Shown: positions 6,247 through 13,891, counted from the stretch's first letter. The stretch: DNA of 23,102 bases from Christensenella sp. UBA4263 (GCA_002395225.1 DGWH01000096.1:31777-54878); one strand, 5' to 3'. The notes: generated by a model not told the origin, from the letters alone. Numbers and translations are program-made.

Positions 6247-7550
6247 ACTTGCTCACCTATCAGATCATATTCTCTGGCGTCCACGATCCGCACACGGACA
6301 AACTGTCCCTCCTGCAGCGGTTCTTTTGCCGTAAAAATGATTTTCCCGTCAATCTCCGGCGCCTCCAGCATGGACCGGCCGATCATGTGCCTGCCCTGCC
6401 GCTTTTCCACTAGAACGGTATACTCATTTCCCACACGCCGGCGGTTGTTTTCCGCCGAAATGCTCTGCTGGAGGGTCATCAGGCGGTCATAGCGTTCCTG
6501 GGCAATTTCCGGCGGAACCGGATTGTCCATCTGTTCCGCCGCCGTTCCTTCCTCGGGCGAAAAGATGAACGCCCCCATCCGGTCGAATTTCATTTCCCGG
6601 ACGAAGTCCATCAGTTCCTCAAAGTCCGCCTCGGTCTCCCCGGGGAAGCCGACCATCAGCGTGGTGCGGATGGCGATGCCGTTCTCCCGGAGCTTCCGGC
6701 AGATTTCCCGAATGTGCACGCCGGTTTCCGCCCGATTCATGGCATCCAGAATGGGCTGGCTGATATGCTGCATCGGAATGTCGATGTAGGGACAGATGTT
6801 GTCATGCCTGCGCATGACCTCAATCAGCCGGTCATCCACCCGCTCGGGATAGCAGTACAGTACCCGGAGCCAGCGGACGCCCTCAATGGCGGCTGCCTGT
6901 TCCAGCAGCTCTGCCAGACTCCCCTCGGAAAAGTCCGTCCCGTAACGGGTCGTATCCTGAGCAATCAGCGTAAACTCCCGGACGCCGCGTCCGGCCAGCT
7001 CCCGGATTTCCCCCAGGATATCCGCCGCCGGGCGGCTCCTGTACCGGCCGCGGATCAGCGGAATGGCACAGAACGCACAGAAGTTGTCGCAGCCCTCGCC
7101 GATGCGGATATAGGCACTGAAGGGCTGGGTGGTCAGCACGCGGCGGTATTCAAAGAAGGTTTCATCGTCCTCCGTATAGACCGGGCGGCTGCCTGCCATC
7201 GCTTTTTCAAGCGCCTCATCCAGCTTTTTGTACTCGTTCACGCCCATGATCAGGTCCACTTCGGGCATTTCCCCGACAATCGCCTCGGGATAGCGCTGCG
7301 CAAAGCAGCCCGTCGCGGCAAGAACCCGGCACTTTCCCTGTGTCTTGTACTGGGCCATCTCAAACAGCGTTTCAATGGCTTCCTTTTTGGATTCCTCAAT
7401 AAACCCGCAGGTGTTGACGATAATGACCTCGGCATCGCTCAGCTCATTGGTGACCTGATAGCCATGGTCCGCCAGAACAGCCAGCATCTGCTCGGAATCG
7501 ATTCGGTTTTTACTGCATCCCAGAGAGATCAGTGTAACTGTTGCTTTCAT
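6243..7550 (-). CDS. rimO: Ribosomal protein uS12 methylthiotransferase RimO
   Basis: Radical-SAM enzyme that adds a methylthio group to an aspartate of ribosomal protein S12. The 435 residues comprise the N-terminal MTTase domain with cysteines 12, 48 and 82 for the auxiliary iron-sulfur cluster (SLGCSKNRIDSE, VNTCGFIEESK, ATGCFAQRYPE), the radical-SAM CxxxCxxC at 154/158/161 (EGCDNFCAFCAIP) and a C-terminal TRAM domain (about 370-435). The SLGCSKN start and IAQDTTRYG favour RimO over MiaB. I chose the ATG at 7550, preceded by GGGGCAGG; an in-frame ATG at 7589 would add 13 residues outside the family alignment and has only a poor ribosome binding site. It lies 47 nt after glyQS and overlaps pgsA by 4 nt. 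Confidence 0.96.
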   Translation of the reverse strand: MKATVTLISLGCSKNRIDSEQMLAVLADHGYQVTNELSDAEVIIVNTCGFIEESKKEAIETLFEMAQYKTQGKCRVLAATGCFAQRYPEAIVGEMPEVDLIMGVNEYKKLDEALEKAMAGSRPVYTEDDETFFEYRRVLTTQPFSAYIRIGEGCDNFCAFCAIPLIRGRYRSRPAADILGEIRELAGRGVREFTLIAQDTTRYGTDFSEGSLAELLEQAAAIEGVRWLRVLYCYPERVDDRLIEVMRRHDNICPYIDIPMQHISQPILDAMNRAETGVHIREICRKLRENGIAIRTTLMVGFPGETEADFEELMDFVREMKFDRMGAFIFSPEEGTAAEQMDNPVPPEIAQERYDRLMTLQQSISAENNRRRVGNEYTVLVEKRQGRHMIGRSMLEAPEIDGKIIFTAKEPLQEGQFVRVRIVDAREYDLIGEQV

Positions 7551-7597
7551 TTTTCCTGCCCCTCTGCCGCCGGATATGGGCAGAGTCATTCGTCATC

Positions 7598-8995
7598 TCA
7601 GTAAGCAATCTTCTTCTCAATGTACTCCACCAGGCCGGAAAGCGGGATCCGCTCCTGGGTCATCGTATCACGGTCGCGGACCGTCACCGCCTGATCCTCC
7701 AGCGTGTCGAAATCAACCGTCACGCACATCGGCGTTCCGATCTCATCCTGCCGGCGGTAGCGCTTGCCGATAGATCCGGTCTCATCATATTCCACCATGA
7801 AATGCTTGCTCAGCATCTCATAGACCTCATTGGCCTTCTCGCCCAGCTTGTTTTTCTGCAGCGGGAGAACCGCGCACTTATACGGTGCCAGGGCCGGATG
7901 GAAGTGCATCACGGTCCGCACATCGCCATCCTCCAGCGTCTGTTCCTCATAGGCCTCACACAGGAATGCCAGCGCCGCCCGGTCTGCACCCAGAGAGGGC
8001 TCAATGACGTACGGGATGACCTTCTTTCCGGTGGTCGGATCCAGGTATTCCATGCTCTTGCCGGAGGTGTTCTGATGGGCCGTCAGGTCGTAATCGGTCC
8101 GGTCCGCCACACCCCAGAGTTCGCCCCAGCCGAAGGGGAACAGATACTCAAAGTCCGTGGTCGCCTTGGAATAGAACGCCAGCTCCTCCGGACGATGATC
8201 CCTGAGCCGCAGGTGTTCCTCCTTCATGCCAAGGCTCAGCAGCCAGTCACGGCAATAGGAGCGCCAGTACTGGAACCATTCCAGATCGGTTCCGGGCATG
8301 CAGAAGAATTCCAGCTCCATCTGCTCGAATTCCCGGGTACGGAACGTAAAGTTGCCCGGCGTGATCTCATTGCGGAAGCTCTTGCCGACCTGGCAGATAC
8401 CAAAGGGCAGCTTGCGGCGGGTCGTCCTGGCCACATTCTGGAAATTGACAAAGATTCCCTGTGCCGTTTCAGGACGCAGATAGATCTCATTGCTGGCATC
8501 ATCCGTTACGCCCTGATAGGTCTTGAACATCATGTTGAACTTGCGGATGCCGGTAAAGTCATGCTTGCCGCAGGTCGGGCAGGGAATCTGCTTCTCCTCA
8601 ATGAAGCTCTCAAGGGCCTCATTGGTCCAGCCGTCCGCCTCGATCTCCTCACCGTGTTCCTTGCCCCAGTCCTCAATGAGCTTGTCAGCTCTGAACCGGG
8701 CCTTGCAGGCCTTGCAGTCCATCAGCGGGTCGTTGAAATTTCCCACATGTCCGCTGGCCACCCAGACCTGACGGTTCATCAGGATCGCGCAGTCAAGACC
8801 GACATTGTACCGGTTTTCCTGAACGAATTTTTTCCACCAGGCACGCTTGACATTGTTCTTGAATTCCACGCCCAGCGGGCCGTAATCCCAGGCGTTTGCC
8901 AGGCCGCCGTAAATTTCGGACCCCTGGAAGATAAAGCCGCGGCCCTTGCACAGGGCGATAATTTTGTCCATCATCTCATTCGATGCCTTTGCCAT
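7598..8995 (-). CDS. glyQS: Glycyl-tRNA synthetase, single-chain class II type
   Basis: Charges tRNA-Gly with glycine in the cytoplasm. The 465-residue protein is the alpha2-type enzyme, not the alpha/beta GlyQ-GlyS pair. Motif 2 (SFRNEITPGNFTFRTREFEQMELEFF) starts at about 206, motif 3 (EPSLGADR) is at 332-339, and the anticodon-binding domain occupies about 370-465. Cys94/97 and Cys139/142 (DCKAC, PCPTC) form a likely zinc site in the insertion, as in related enzymes. AAGGAG 8 nt before the ATG (9004-9009) sets the start. Expression is controlled by the T-box leader directly upstream, which senses uncharged tRNA. It is first gene of an operon with rimO and pgsA, so glycine starvation may also affect these. 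Often named glyS or glyQS. Confidence 0.97.
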   Translation of the reverse strand: MAKASNEMMDKIIALCKGRGFIFQGSEIYGGLANAWDYGPLGVEFKNNVKRAWWKKFVQENRYNVGLDCAILMNRQVWVASGHVGNFNDPLMDCKACKARFRADKLIEDWGKEHGEEIEADGWTNEALESFIEEKQIPCPTCGKHDFTGIRKFNMMFKTYQGVTDDASNEIYLRPETAQGIFVNFQNVARTTRRKLPFGICQVGKSFRNEITPGNFTFRTREFEQMELEFFCMPGTDLEWFQYWRSYCRDWLLSLGMKEEHLRLRDHRPEELAFYSKATTDFEYLFPFGWGELWGVADRTDYDLTAHQNTSGKSMEYLDPTTGKKVIPYVIEPSLGADRAALAFLCEAYEEQTLEDGDVRTVMHFHPALAPYKCAVLPLQKNKLGEKANEVYEMLSKHFMVEYDETGSIGKRYRRQDEIGTPMCVTVDFDTLEDQAVTVRDRDTMTQERIPLSGLVEYIEKKIAY

Positions 8996-9071
8996 TTTTC
9001 CGTCTCCTTCACTTCTGTGCTCAATACGCCCCGCCGGCAGGCACAGTCTGTCCCGGCAGTTTCTTCGGAAT

Positions 9072-9228
9072 ATAAAAAGTCGCGAAGTGCTCCACCCGAA
9101 TCAAAGCACTACACCAGATTCAAGGGACGAAGTCAACTCCGCGGTCCCACCCTTGTTGATGCCGACGGCATCCGCTTTTTTCTTTTTTTCGCGGCTCCAG
9201 GATGCCATCCCCTTCACTGCCGCTGACG
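9072..9228 (-). promoter_or_regulatory. T-box leader controlling glyQS
   Basis: Minus strand: the T-box AAGGGTGGGACCGCGG is at 9154-9139. CAAGGG / CCCTTG (9155-9121) closes the antiterminator helix, with the typical CGTCCCTT 3' side. A hairpin GATGCC / GGCATC (9172-9158) precedes it as Stem III. Downstream, GTCCC-TT-GAATC can instead pair with GATTCGGG, and AGTGCT / AGCACT (9110-9086) forms a hairpin before a T-run at about 9077-9073, so competing terminator forms exist. The start point predicted from the promoter leaves only about 74 nt before the T-box, too little for a canonical Stem I. A possible distal piece (GCGGC-AGTGAA-GGGGAT-GGC-ATCC-GCCGC) is present. No specifier codon could be assigned with confidence. 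Confidence 0.85.
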
Positions 9229-9234
9229 GCCTGT

Positions 9235-9263
9235 ATGATACTATTCCGGCTGTCTTTTGTCAA
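9235..9263 (-). promoter_or_regulatory. Promoter of the T-box-glyQS operon
   Basis: Minus strand: TTGACA (9258-9263), 17 nt, TATCAT (9235-9240). The -35 is perfect and the -10 matches 5 of 6. If this is the only promoter, the T-box leader is unusually short. Confidence 0.75.
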
Positions 9264-9372
9264 GAATCCCGGGCGGTTCCTGTCCATTTCCGCCGGTTCA
9301 CTGTCCGCCTGTAATGCCCCGCAAAACTCCCGCTTTCCAAGCCGAAAAGCGATTCTCCTCTGCATTCGCCCC

Positions 9373-9401
9373 TTGATGACACCGGGCTGATTCGGTATAA
9401 T
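9373..9401 (+). promoter_or_regulatory. Promoter of the aldo/keto reductase-aminotransferase operon
   Basis: TTGATG (9373-9378), 17 nt, TATAAT (9396-9401). Start near 9408, giving a leader of about 270 nt, long enough for structured RNA control. It diverges from the glyQS promoter. Confidence 0.7.
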
Positions 9402-9477
9402 AGCCGCATTCAGGACCTCTGAAAAGCATCATTCCCCCTCTGTTTCCGGACAGCGATTCCGGGACAGCATCGGGAAT

Positions 9478-9625
9478 GGCCCTGTCGCGCAGCGACAGTA
9501 AGTCAAATTTAGGTCAAAACCAAGCTGGTCCGGCATAAGACCAACAGTGAGGCCCGCAAAGAAACGGCCCTGCCGCACAGCGGCAGCTGGTCAAATCCGG
9601 ACAAACCCGCTCCGGCAAATGATCC
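9478..9625 (+). repeat. Tandem duplicated hairpin element in the aldo/keto reductase leader
   Basis: Two imperfect copies, 9478-9542 and 9566-9625, start 88 nt apart. Each opens with GGCC, then a perfect 7-bp hairpin with a 3-nt loop: CTGTCGC-GCA-GCGACAG in copy 1 (9482-9498) and CTGCCGC-ACA-GCGGCAG in copy 2 (9570-9586). GTCAAAT follows 3 nt later in both, and similar CAAAaCC and CCGGCA blocks come after. The stem differs by a T-A to C-G swap that keeps pairing. This looks like a tandem structured RNA element or a dispersed palindromic repeat. I recognise no known riboswitch class. The rest of 9402-9678 has no gene. Confidence 0.65.
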
Positions 9626-9678
9626 AGGCTGAAGATGCGGTCCTCTCTCCCACTGACACTCCCAAAAAGGAGGCAACC

Positions 9679-10686
9679 ATGACGTACATTCCCAGCGAGA
9701 CGCGTTACGACACCATGTCCTATGCCCGCTGCGGCCGCAGCGGACTGCTCCTTCCGAAACTGTCCCTCGGGCTGTGGCACAATTTCGGTGAAATCACGCC
9801 GTTTCAGACGCAGCAGGCCATTCTGCGCACGGCCTTTGACTGCGGCATTACGCACTTTGATCTGGCCAACAACTACGGCCCGCCCTATGGGGAAGCCGAG
9901 CGCAGCTTCGGCATCCATATGGACCGTGACTGGCATACACACCGGGATGAACTGGTCATCTCCACCAAGGCCGGATATGATATGTGGCCCGGCCCGTACG
10001 GCAACTGGGGATCCCGGAAATACCTGATCTCCAGTCTGGACCAGAGCCTTCGCCGCATGCACCTTGACTATGTGGACATTTTCTATCATCATCGTCCCGA
10101 TCCGAACACCCCCATTGAGGAAACCATGGGTGCTCTGGATCACATCGTGCGCAGCGGAAAGGCCCTGTATGTCGGCATCTCCAATTACAATGCCGACCAG
10201 ACCGCTGAGGCCATTGACGTTCTGCGTTCTCTCGGCACGCCCCTTCTGATTCACCAGCCGCGGTACAACATGCTGGACAGGTGGATTGAAGACGGTCTGA
10301 CGGATGTGCTGCGCCGCGAGGGCGTGGGCGCCATCGTGTTCAGCCCGCTGGCCGGCGGCCGCCTGACCGGCAAGTACCGCCATGGCATTCCCGGGGACAG
10401 CCGCATCGGTCATGATCCGCGCTACCTGAAGCCGGAAGCGGTCACGGACCAGCTTGCTGCCATTACGGACGGGCTCTCCGCCATCGCCGAGGCGCGGGGC
10501 GAAACCCTGACACAGCTGGCCCTTCAGTGGACCCTGCGGGATCCGGTCATCACCTCTGCCCTGATTGGGGCCAGCCGTCCCGAGCAGGTACGTGAAAATG
10601 TCCGCATTACCGAATTTGCCCCCCTTTCCGATGAAGAAATTCAGGCAATTGATGACATTCTGAACAGGAACGAGGCAACAAAATGA
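9679..10686 (+). CDS. Aldo/keto reductase, YghZ/Kv-beta-like (AKR14-type)
   Basis: NADPH-dependent oxidoreductase with a TIM-barrel fold that reduces aldehydes or ketones; relatives of the YghZ group reduce L-glyceraldehyde 3-phosphate or methylglyoxal. Length is 335 residues. The catalytic tetrad is visible: Asp61 and Tyr66 (HFDLANNYGPPYGEAE), Lys97 (VISTKAGYDMWPGPYG) and His138 (DIFYHHRPDP). The loop KAGYDMWPGPYGNWGSRKYL is typical of the YghZ group. The C-terminal cofactor-binding part is IGASRPEQVRENV. AAGGAGG 6 nt before the ATG at 9679 decides the start. Its stop overlaps the start of the aminotransferase gene by 4 nt (ATGA), so the two are co-translated. The in vivo substrate is not shown by the sequence. 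Confidence 0.93.
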   Translation: MTYIPSETRYDTMSYARCGRSGLLLPKLSLGLWHNFGEITPFQTQQAILRTAFDCGITHFDLANNYGPPYGEAERSFGIHMDRDWHTHRDELVISTKAGYDMWPGPYGNWGSRKYLISSLDQSLRRMHLDYVDIFYHHRPDPNTPIEETMGALDHIVRSGKALYVGISNYNADQTAEAIDVLRSLGTPLLIHQPRYNMLDRWIEDGLTDVLRREGVGAIVFSPLAGGRLTGKYRHGIPGDSRIGHDPRYLKPEAVTDQLAAITDGLSAIAEARGETLTQLALQWTLRDPVITSALIGASRPEQVRENVRITEFAPLSDEEIQAIDDILNRNEATK

Positions 10687-11873
10687 TCTCTGAATTATTC
10701 AAATCCATGCTCTCCACCAAATCCGTGATTCGTGAGCTCAGTGAGAAGGCGGCCCGGATGGCCATGGCAGATCCCGCTCATCCCATTGAAATCTATGACT
10801 ACAGTCTGGGCAACCCTTCCGTACCTGCCCCTGCTGCGGTAAACGAAAAAATGATCGAAATTCTCCGCAATGAGGATCCCCTGCTGGTCCACGGATACAG
10901 TCCGAGCCTGGGAATTCCCTCTGTGAAGGAAAAGATCGCCGCCTCTCTCAACCGCCGCTTCGGCATGAACTACAGGGGAACGGATATTTTCCCCACCAGC
11001 GGTGCCGCCGGCGCCCTGGCTCACGCCTTCCGTCTGGTTACCGAACCGGGAGATACCATCCTGACTTTCGCCCCCTATTTCCCGGAATACGGCCCGTACA
11101 TTGTTCCCACCGGCTGTTTCCTCAAAGCCGTTCCGCCCGATACCGAAAACTTCCAGATCGACTTTGACGCCCTGGATGAAGCGCTCACGCCGGATGTCAC
11201 GGCTCTCCTCATTAATACCCCCAACAACCCCTCCGGTGCCATGTATTCCGAGGAAACACTCGTGCGGCTGGCTTCATTTCTGCTTTTCAAGGAAGTGGAA
11301 TTCGGGCATGAAATCTGGCTCATCTCCGATGAACCGTACCGCGAAATCGTCTTTGACGGGAAAAAGGCGCCGTACGTTTCCTCTTTCTATCCCAGGACCC
11401 TGTCCTGCTACTCCTTCTCCAAATCCCTGTCCCTCCCGGGTGAACGTATCGGCTATCTGGCCGTTAACCCCGCCTGCGGCTATTCCGAAATGCTGGTGCA
11501 GATGTGCGGACAGATTTCCCGGGGCATCGGGCACAACTGTCCATCCGCGCTGATGCAGCTGACCGTTGCCGAAACCTGCGATCTCACCTCCGATATCAGC
11601 GTCTATGAAGCCAACATGAACCTTCTCTACGATGCCCTGACCGATCTGGGCCTTGAAATCGTCCGTCCCGGCGGCACCTTCTACATGATGCCCAAATGTC
11701 CGGAACCTGATTCCAACCTCTTCTCTCTCAAGGCACTCCGTTACAATCTTGTTCTCGTTCCCTGTGACAGTTTCGCCCTTCCCGGCTATTTCCGCATCGC
11801 CTACTGCACGGATACCGCAAAGGTCGAACGTTCCCTCGATGCGTTCCGCAAATTTATCCGAACCGAATACTGA
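10683..11873 (+). CDS. PLP-dependent class I aminotransferase
   Basis: Cytoplasmic fold-type I aminotransferase of 396 residues. The family positions are in order: the substrate-side glycine in YSLGNPSVP (about 40-48), NTPNNPSG with Asn182, SDEPY with Asp216 and Tyr219, the Schiff-base lysine Lys247 in YSFSKSLSLPGERIGYLA with phosphate-binding Arg255, and the carboxylate-binding arginine in GYFRIAY near the C-terminus. The layout resembles aspartate/aromatic aminotransferases of subgroup I-gamma. The specific amino acid is not predictable. GAGG lies about 8 nt upstream of the ATG, which overlaps the aldo/keto reductase stop, so it is second gene of a two-gene operon. The pairing suggests a shared pathway handling a keto or aldehyde intermediate, which is inference. 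A strong terminator follows at once. Confidence 0.93.
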   Translation: MISELFKSMLSTKSVIRELSEKAARMAMADPAHPIEIYDYSLGNPSVPAPAAVNEKMIEILRNEDPLLVHGYSPSLGIPSVKEKIAASLNRRFGMNYRGTDIFPTSGAAGALAHAFRLVTEPGDTILTFAPYFPEYGPYIVPTGCFLKAVPPDTENFQIDFDALDEALTPDVTALLINTPNNPSGAMYSEETLVRLASFLLFKEVEFGHEIWLISDEPYREIVFDGKKAPYVSSFYPRTLSCYSFSKSLSLPGERIGYLAVNPACGYSEMLVQMCGQISRGIGHNCPSALMQLTVAETCDLTSDISVYEANMNLLYDALTDLGLEIVRPGGTFYMMPKCPEPDSNLFSLKALRYNLVLVPCDSFALPGYFRIAYCTDTAKVERSLDAFRKFIRTEY

Positions 11874-11875
11874 GA

Positions 11876-11915
11876 AAAAGGGCCGGGAGACGACAGGCTG
11901 TCTCCCGGCCCTTTT
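11876..11915 (+). terminator. Rho-independent terminator of the aldo/keto reductase-aminotransferase operon
   Basis: A perfect 16-bp stem, AAAAGGGCCGGGAGAC / GTCTCCCGGCCCTTTT, with an 8-nt loop begins 2 nt after the stop codon and ends in a T-run. It could also work on the opposite strand for the convergent flippase-like gene. Confidence 0.93.
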
Positions 11916-11924
11916 CATTTTTAA

Positions 11925-11953
11925 CCTTACCCTCGTATAATGGTTACATGAAA
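11925..11953 (+). repeat. Left copy of a 29-bp direct repeat flanking the flippase islet
   Basis: The 29 bp match 13622-13650 with three mismatches. The repeat holds CGTATAATGGTTACATGAAA: a -10 box with an ATG 6 nt later, placed like a leaderless start. The ATG here opens a 26-codon frame beginning MKITSCKEFS. This may be a remnant of the promoter and first codons of a transposase or other mobile gene. Confidence 0.6.
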
Positions 11954-12018
11954 ATTACCAGTTGCAAAGAATTCTCCTGTTTCATCCCGTCCTGTGTCAG
12001 AGAATCTTTAATGCGATA

Positions 12019-13212
12019 TTATTTTTGAAAGGCGGTAGCACTCGAAGATCTGGCAGCATGACGATCATGGGCAGAAAGCTCATGCTCAAACCGTTCAATC
12101 TTTTGAACAAGTTCTTTTTTGCGGTTGTTCCCTACCGAATGCAATTCCTCTTTTGCCTGTGATATACGCTGGGCGAACGGTTCACGCCTGGCATCGGTAA
12201 CGCCTTCACTTTTTGCGTCCACCATAATCACAACCGCACCAATCAACAAGCCCAGATAATAGGTCATGAACCGCCAGACCAGCATGACCGCCAGACAGGA
12301 AGTTCCAGGGAGCAGTTTTCCAAAGTACAGGCTGAAAACGCCTTCCTGTGCGCCGGATGCCCCAGGCATGGGGATGTAGAAAGCGGAAATGTATTGGCAC
12401 AGTGCCATCATCAGGATTTGCCCATATGATGCGCCGGTCAGGCCAAGTGCTTTATAGACACAGTACAGAATACTCATCAGCATCAGCAGTTGAATTGCAC
12501 TGAAAAAAAGCTGCTTTATCAATTCTGTGGGATGCGCTTTCAACTGTTGCATGCTGTCATGAAAAGTATCAGCGGTTTTTAGCCATTTTTCCCGCATAGC
12601 TTCCGGATCTTTTGACAAATGGAACTTTTCGATGATCGCTATCGCTATTTTTACCAGCCACAGTACGGGGCGACGACTAAAGTTAAACAGCATGACACCT
12701 ATAATCGTGACCGTGTTATAGATATAGCCGAATACCAGGATTGGCCAATAACTGCCCACATTGGAAAATGCAAAACCCGCATAGCGAATACCTACCAATG
12801 TGGTGAGCACTGTCAGCATAATTTGCTGAGCAATGAAATGGCACATAACGGCAGAAGTACCAGCGCCGACAGGAATCCCCTTTTTGTGTAAATGATGAAC
12901 ATGCATAGGCTGTCCACCTGCCGCACCGGGAGTAATATTGGAATAATAGCTTCCTTTGATAGAAGCCACACAGGAGTCAGCCAGGTTCAAATGATACCCC
13001 AGGCTTTTAAGCGCAGAACGAACGCTGACCGCATCTATTAATAAATACAAAAGATAAAGTAAAACACATAATGCGATAGGAACCGGCTTTGCGCCGGCCA
13101 GCGTAGCCAATGCTGCAGGCAGCGTGCCGGTGATAATTCCTGAAATTATCACAATCGCAGTAGCGGCCACGATCAGAATTGGGCCAAGCCATTTCTTCAA
13201 AAACTCTTTCAT
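12019..13212 (-). CDS. Lysylphosphatidylglycerol synthase TM-region / UPF0104 flippase-like membrane protein
   Basis: Multi-pass membrane protein of 397 residues with the fold of the MprF flippase half (UPF0104/AglD-like), about eight hydrophobic segments. Family hallmarks are KGSYYSNITPGAAGGQPMHV (about 83-102) and PMPGASGAQEGVFSLYF in the second half. The MprF synthetase domain is absent. Such stand-alone proteins are thought to move polar lipids or glycolipids across the membrane. I chose the ATG at 13212, preceded by GGAG at 8 nt; an in-frame GTG at 13221 lacks a ribosome binding site. The last 60 residues are charged and cytoplasmic. The gene is visibly AT-richer, with codon use unlike its neighbours, and sits between near-identical direct repeats, so I infer horizontal acquisition. 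No convincing promoter was seen within 100 bp upstream. Confidence 0.88.
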   Translation of the reverse strand: MKEFLKKWLGPILIVAATAIVIISGIITGTLPAALATLAGAKPVPIALCVLLYLLYLLIDAVSVRSALKSLGYHLNLADSCVASIKGSYYSNITPGAAGGQPMHVHHLHKKGIPVGAGTSAVMCHFIAQQIMLTVLTTLVGIRYAGFAFSNVGSYWPILVFGYIYNTVTIIGVMLFNFSRRPVLWLVKIAIAIIEKFHLSKDPEAMREKWLKTADTFHDSMQQLKAHPTELIKQLFFSAIQLLMLMSILYCVYKALGLTGASYGQILMMALCQYISAFYIPMPGASGAQEGVFSLYFGKLLPGTSCLAVMLVWRFMTYYLGLLIGAVVIMVDAKSEGVTDARREPFAQRISQAKEELHSVGNNRKKELVQKIERFEHELSAHDRHAARSSSATAFQK

Positions 13213-13411
13213 TGCATTCACTCCGTTTTATAAGCCTGGAAGTATTTTTGACTCTGACAGGACGATGATCGCATAACCATGTTTGCATTTTGTCAGGGCA
13301 AATTGGTAGATATTCGTAATTCCGCATACAAGCGTGAAAATAGCTATTTTTTGATACCGGGGTCAAACGATATGGGTGAAGGCTCAAATAATCCAAACAC
13401 AACTGCGCTGA

Positions 13412-13447
13412 TTTGCAGAAATCGTGGAAATCCACATACTCTGCAAA
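13412..13447. repeat. 36-bp interrupted palindrome upstream of an extended -10 box
   Basis: Outer arms TTTGCAGA / TCTGCAAA (8 bp, perfect) enclose inner arms GTGGA / TCCAC (5 bp, perfect) with 4-nt asymmetric spacers. It ends 12 bp before TGCTATAAT, so it covers the -20 to -60 region of a candidate plus-strand promoter, where an activator or repressor would sit. Confidence 0.65.
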
Positions 13448-13458
13448 CCAGTGCTTTG

Positions 13459-13467
13459 TGCTATAAT
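13459..13467 (+). promoter_or_regulatory. Orphan extended -10 promoter
   Basis: TGCTATAAT is a consensus extended -10. It has no -35 but has a palindrome immediately upstream. No gene follows for 425 bp, so it may drive a small RNA, or it may be the promoter of a gene that has been lost. Confidence 0.45.
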
Positions 13468-13621
13468 GTTACCGGGGAGAGCATTATCCGACGTTCCGGT
13501 TGCAAAATAAAAAGATGCGATAAGTTAGCCGCTCATCACATCCGCAAAGGATCTATAATGGTCAAAAGGCAGCGATATGATAAACCATTTTTTTGAAAAA
13601 AACAATATCGATTCTATTTAT

Positions 13622-13650
13622 CCTTACACCCGTATAATGTTTACATGAAA
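13622..13650 (+). repeat. Right copy of the 29-bp direct repeat flanking the flippase islet
   Basis: Matches 11925-11953 at 26 of 29 positions, including CGTATAATG and TTACATGAAA. Here the ATG opens only 12 codons (MKSLSHGTIIWG). Together the two copies bracket 1.67 kb of AT-richer DNA. Confidence 0.6.
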
Positions 13651-13808
13651 TCGCTATCGCATGGAACCATTATCTGGGGTTAAGGTTTTAACTCATTATC
13701 CCTTTCTTCTTCAGTGTTTTTTAATCGCGTGTTCCTTACCAAATGCAACAATTTCATCCAGTTTGCTTTCATCTTTTTAACAAATCTGCAGAAATCTGTC
13801 CGTTTTCA

Positions 13809-13837
13809 TTTACGCACCCTGTTTTTTCCGTTATACT
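13809..13837 (+). promoter_or_regulatory. Probable promoter of the MBL-fold gene
   Basis: TTTACG (13809-13814), 17 nt, TATACT (13832-13837). Start near 13844, leader about 48 nt. The -35 matches 4 of 6 positions. Confidence 0.5.
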
Positions 13838-13891
13838 TTCCAATACTTTTTTACGTCTATTCACGGAGAATGAATCCCTCAGGAGGTCCGG

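Larger units (their letters stand above)
13222..13891. other. 670-bp AT-rich intergenic stretch without a recognised gene
   Basis: It contains a 36-bp palindrome (13412-13447), an extended -10 box (13459-13467), a weak hairpin AATGGT / ACCATT (13557-13589) followed by seven Ts, the right direct repeat (13622-13650) and the promoter of the next gene (13809-13837). A plus-strand frame (13279-13596) and a minus-strand frame (13007-13435) are open here but resemble no protein I know, and one overlaps the flippase-like gene. A short transcript from about 13474 to 13595 is possible. Confidence 0.5.

Noticed and set aside
7541..9226. Long open frame on the plus strand (561 codons)
   Set aside because: It lies antisense to glyQS and its T-box, and the translation resembles no protein. 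It follows from the GC-rich codon use of the real gene on the other strand.
9120..9365. Minus-strand open frame of 81 codons upstream of glyQS
   Set aside because: It runs through the glyQS promoter and the T-box antiterminator, which explain the sequence better.
9478..9625. Glycine-type tandem riboswitch in the aldo/keto reductase leader
   Set aside because: The copies are too short and lack the conserved glycine aptamer cores.
13007..13435. Minus-strand open frame of 142 codons
   Set aside because: Most of it overlaps the start of the flippase-like gene in another frame, and the rest matches nothing I recognise.
13279..13596. Plus-strand open frame of 105 codons in the flippase islet
   Set aside because: No ribosome binding site, low-complexity composition, runs through the palindrome and promoter. 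Kept only as part of the intergenic description.
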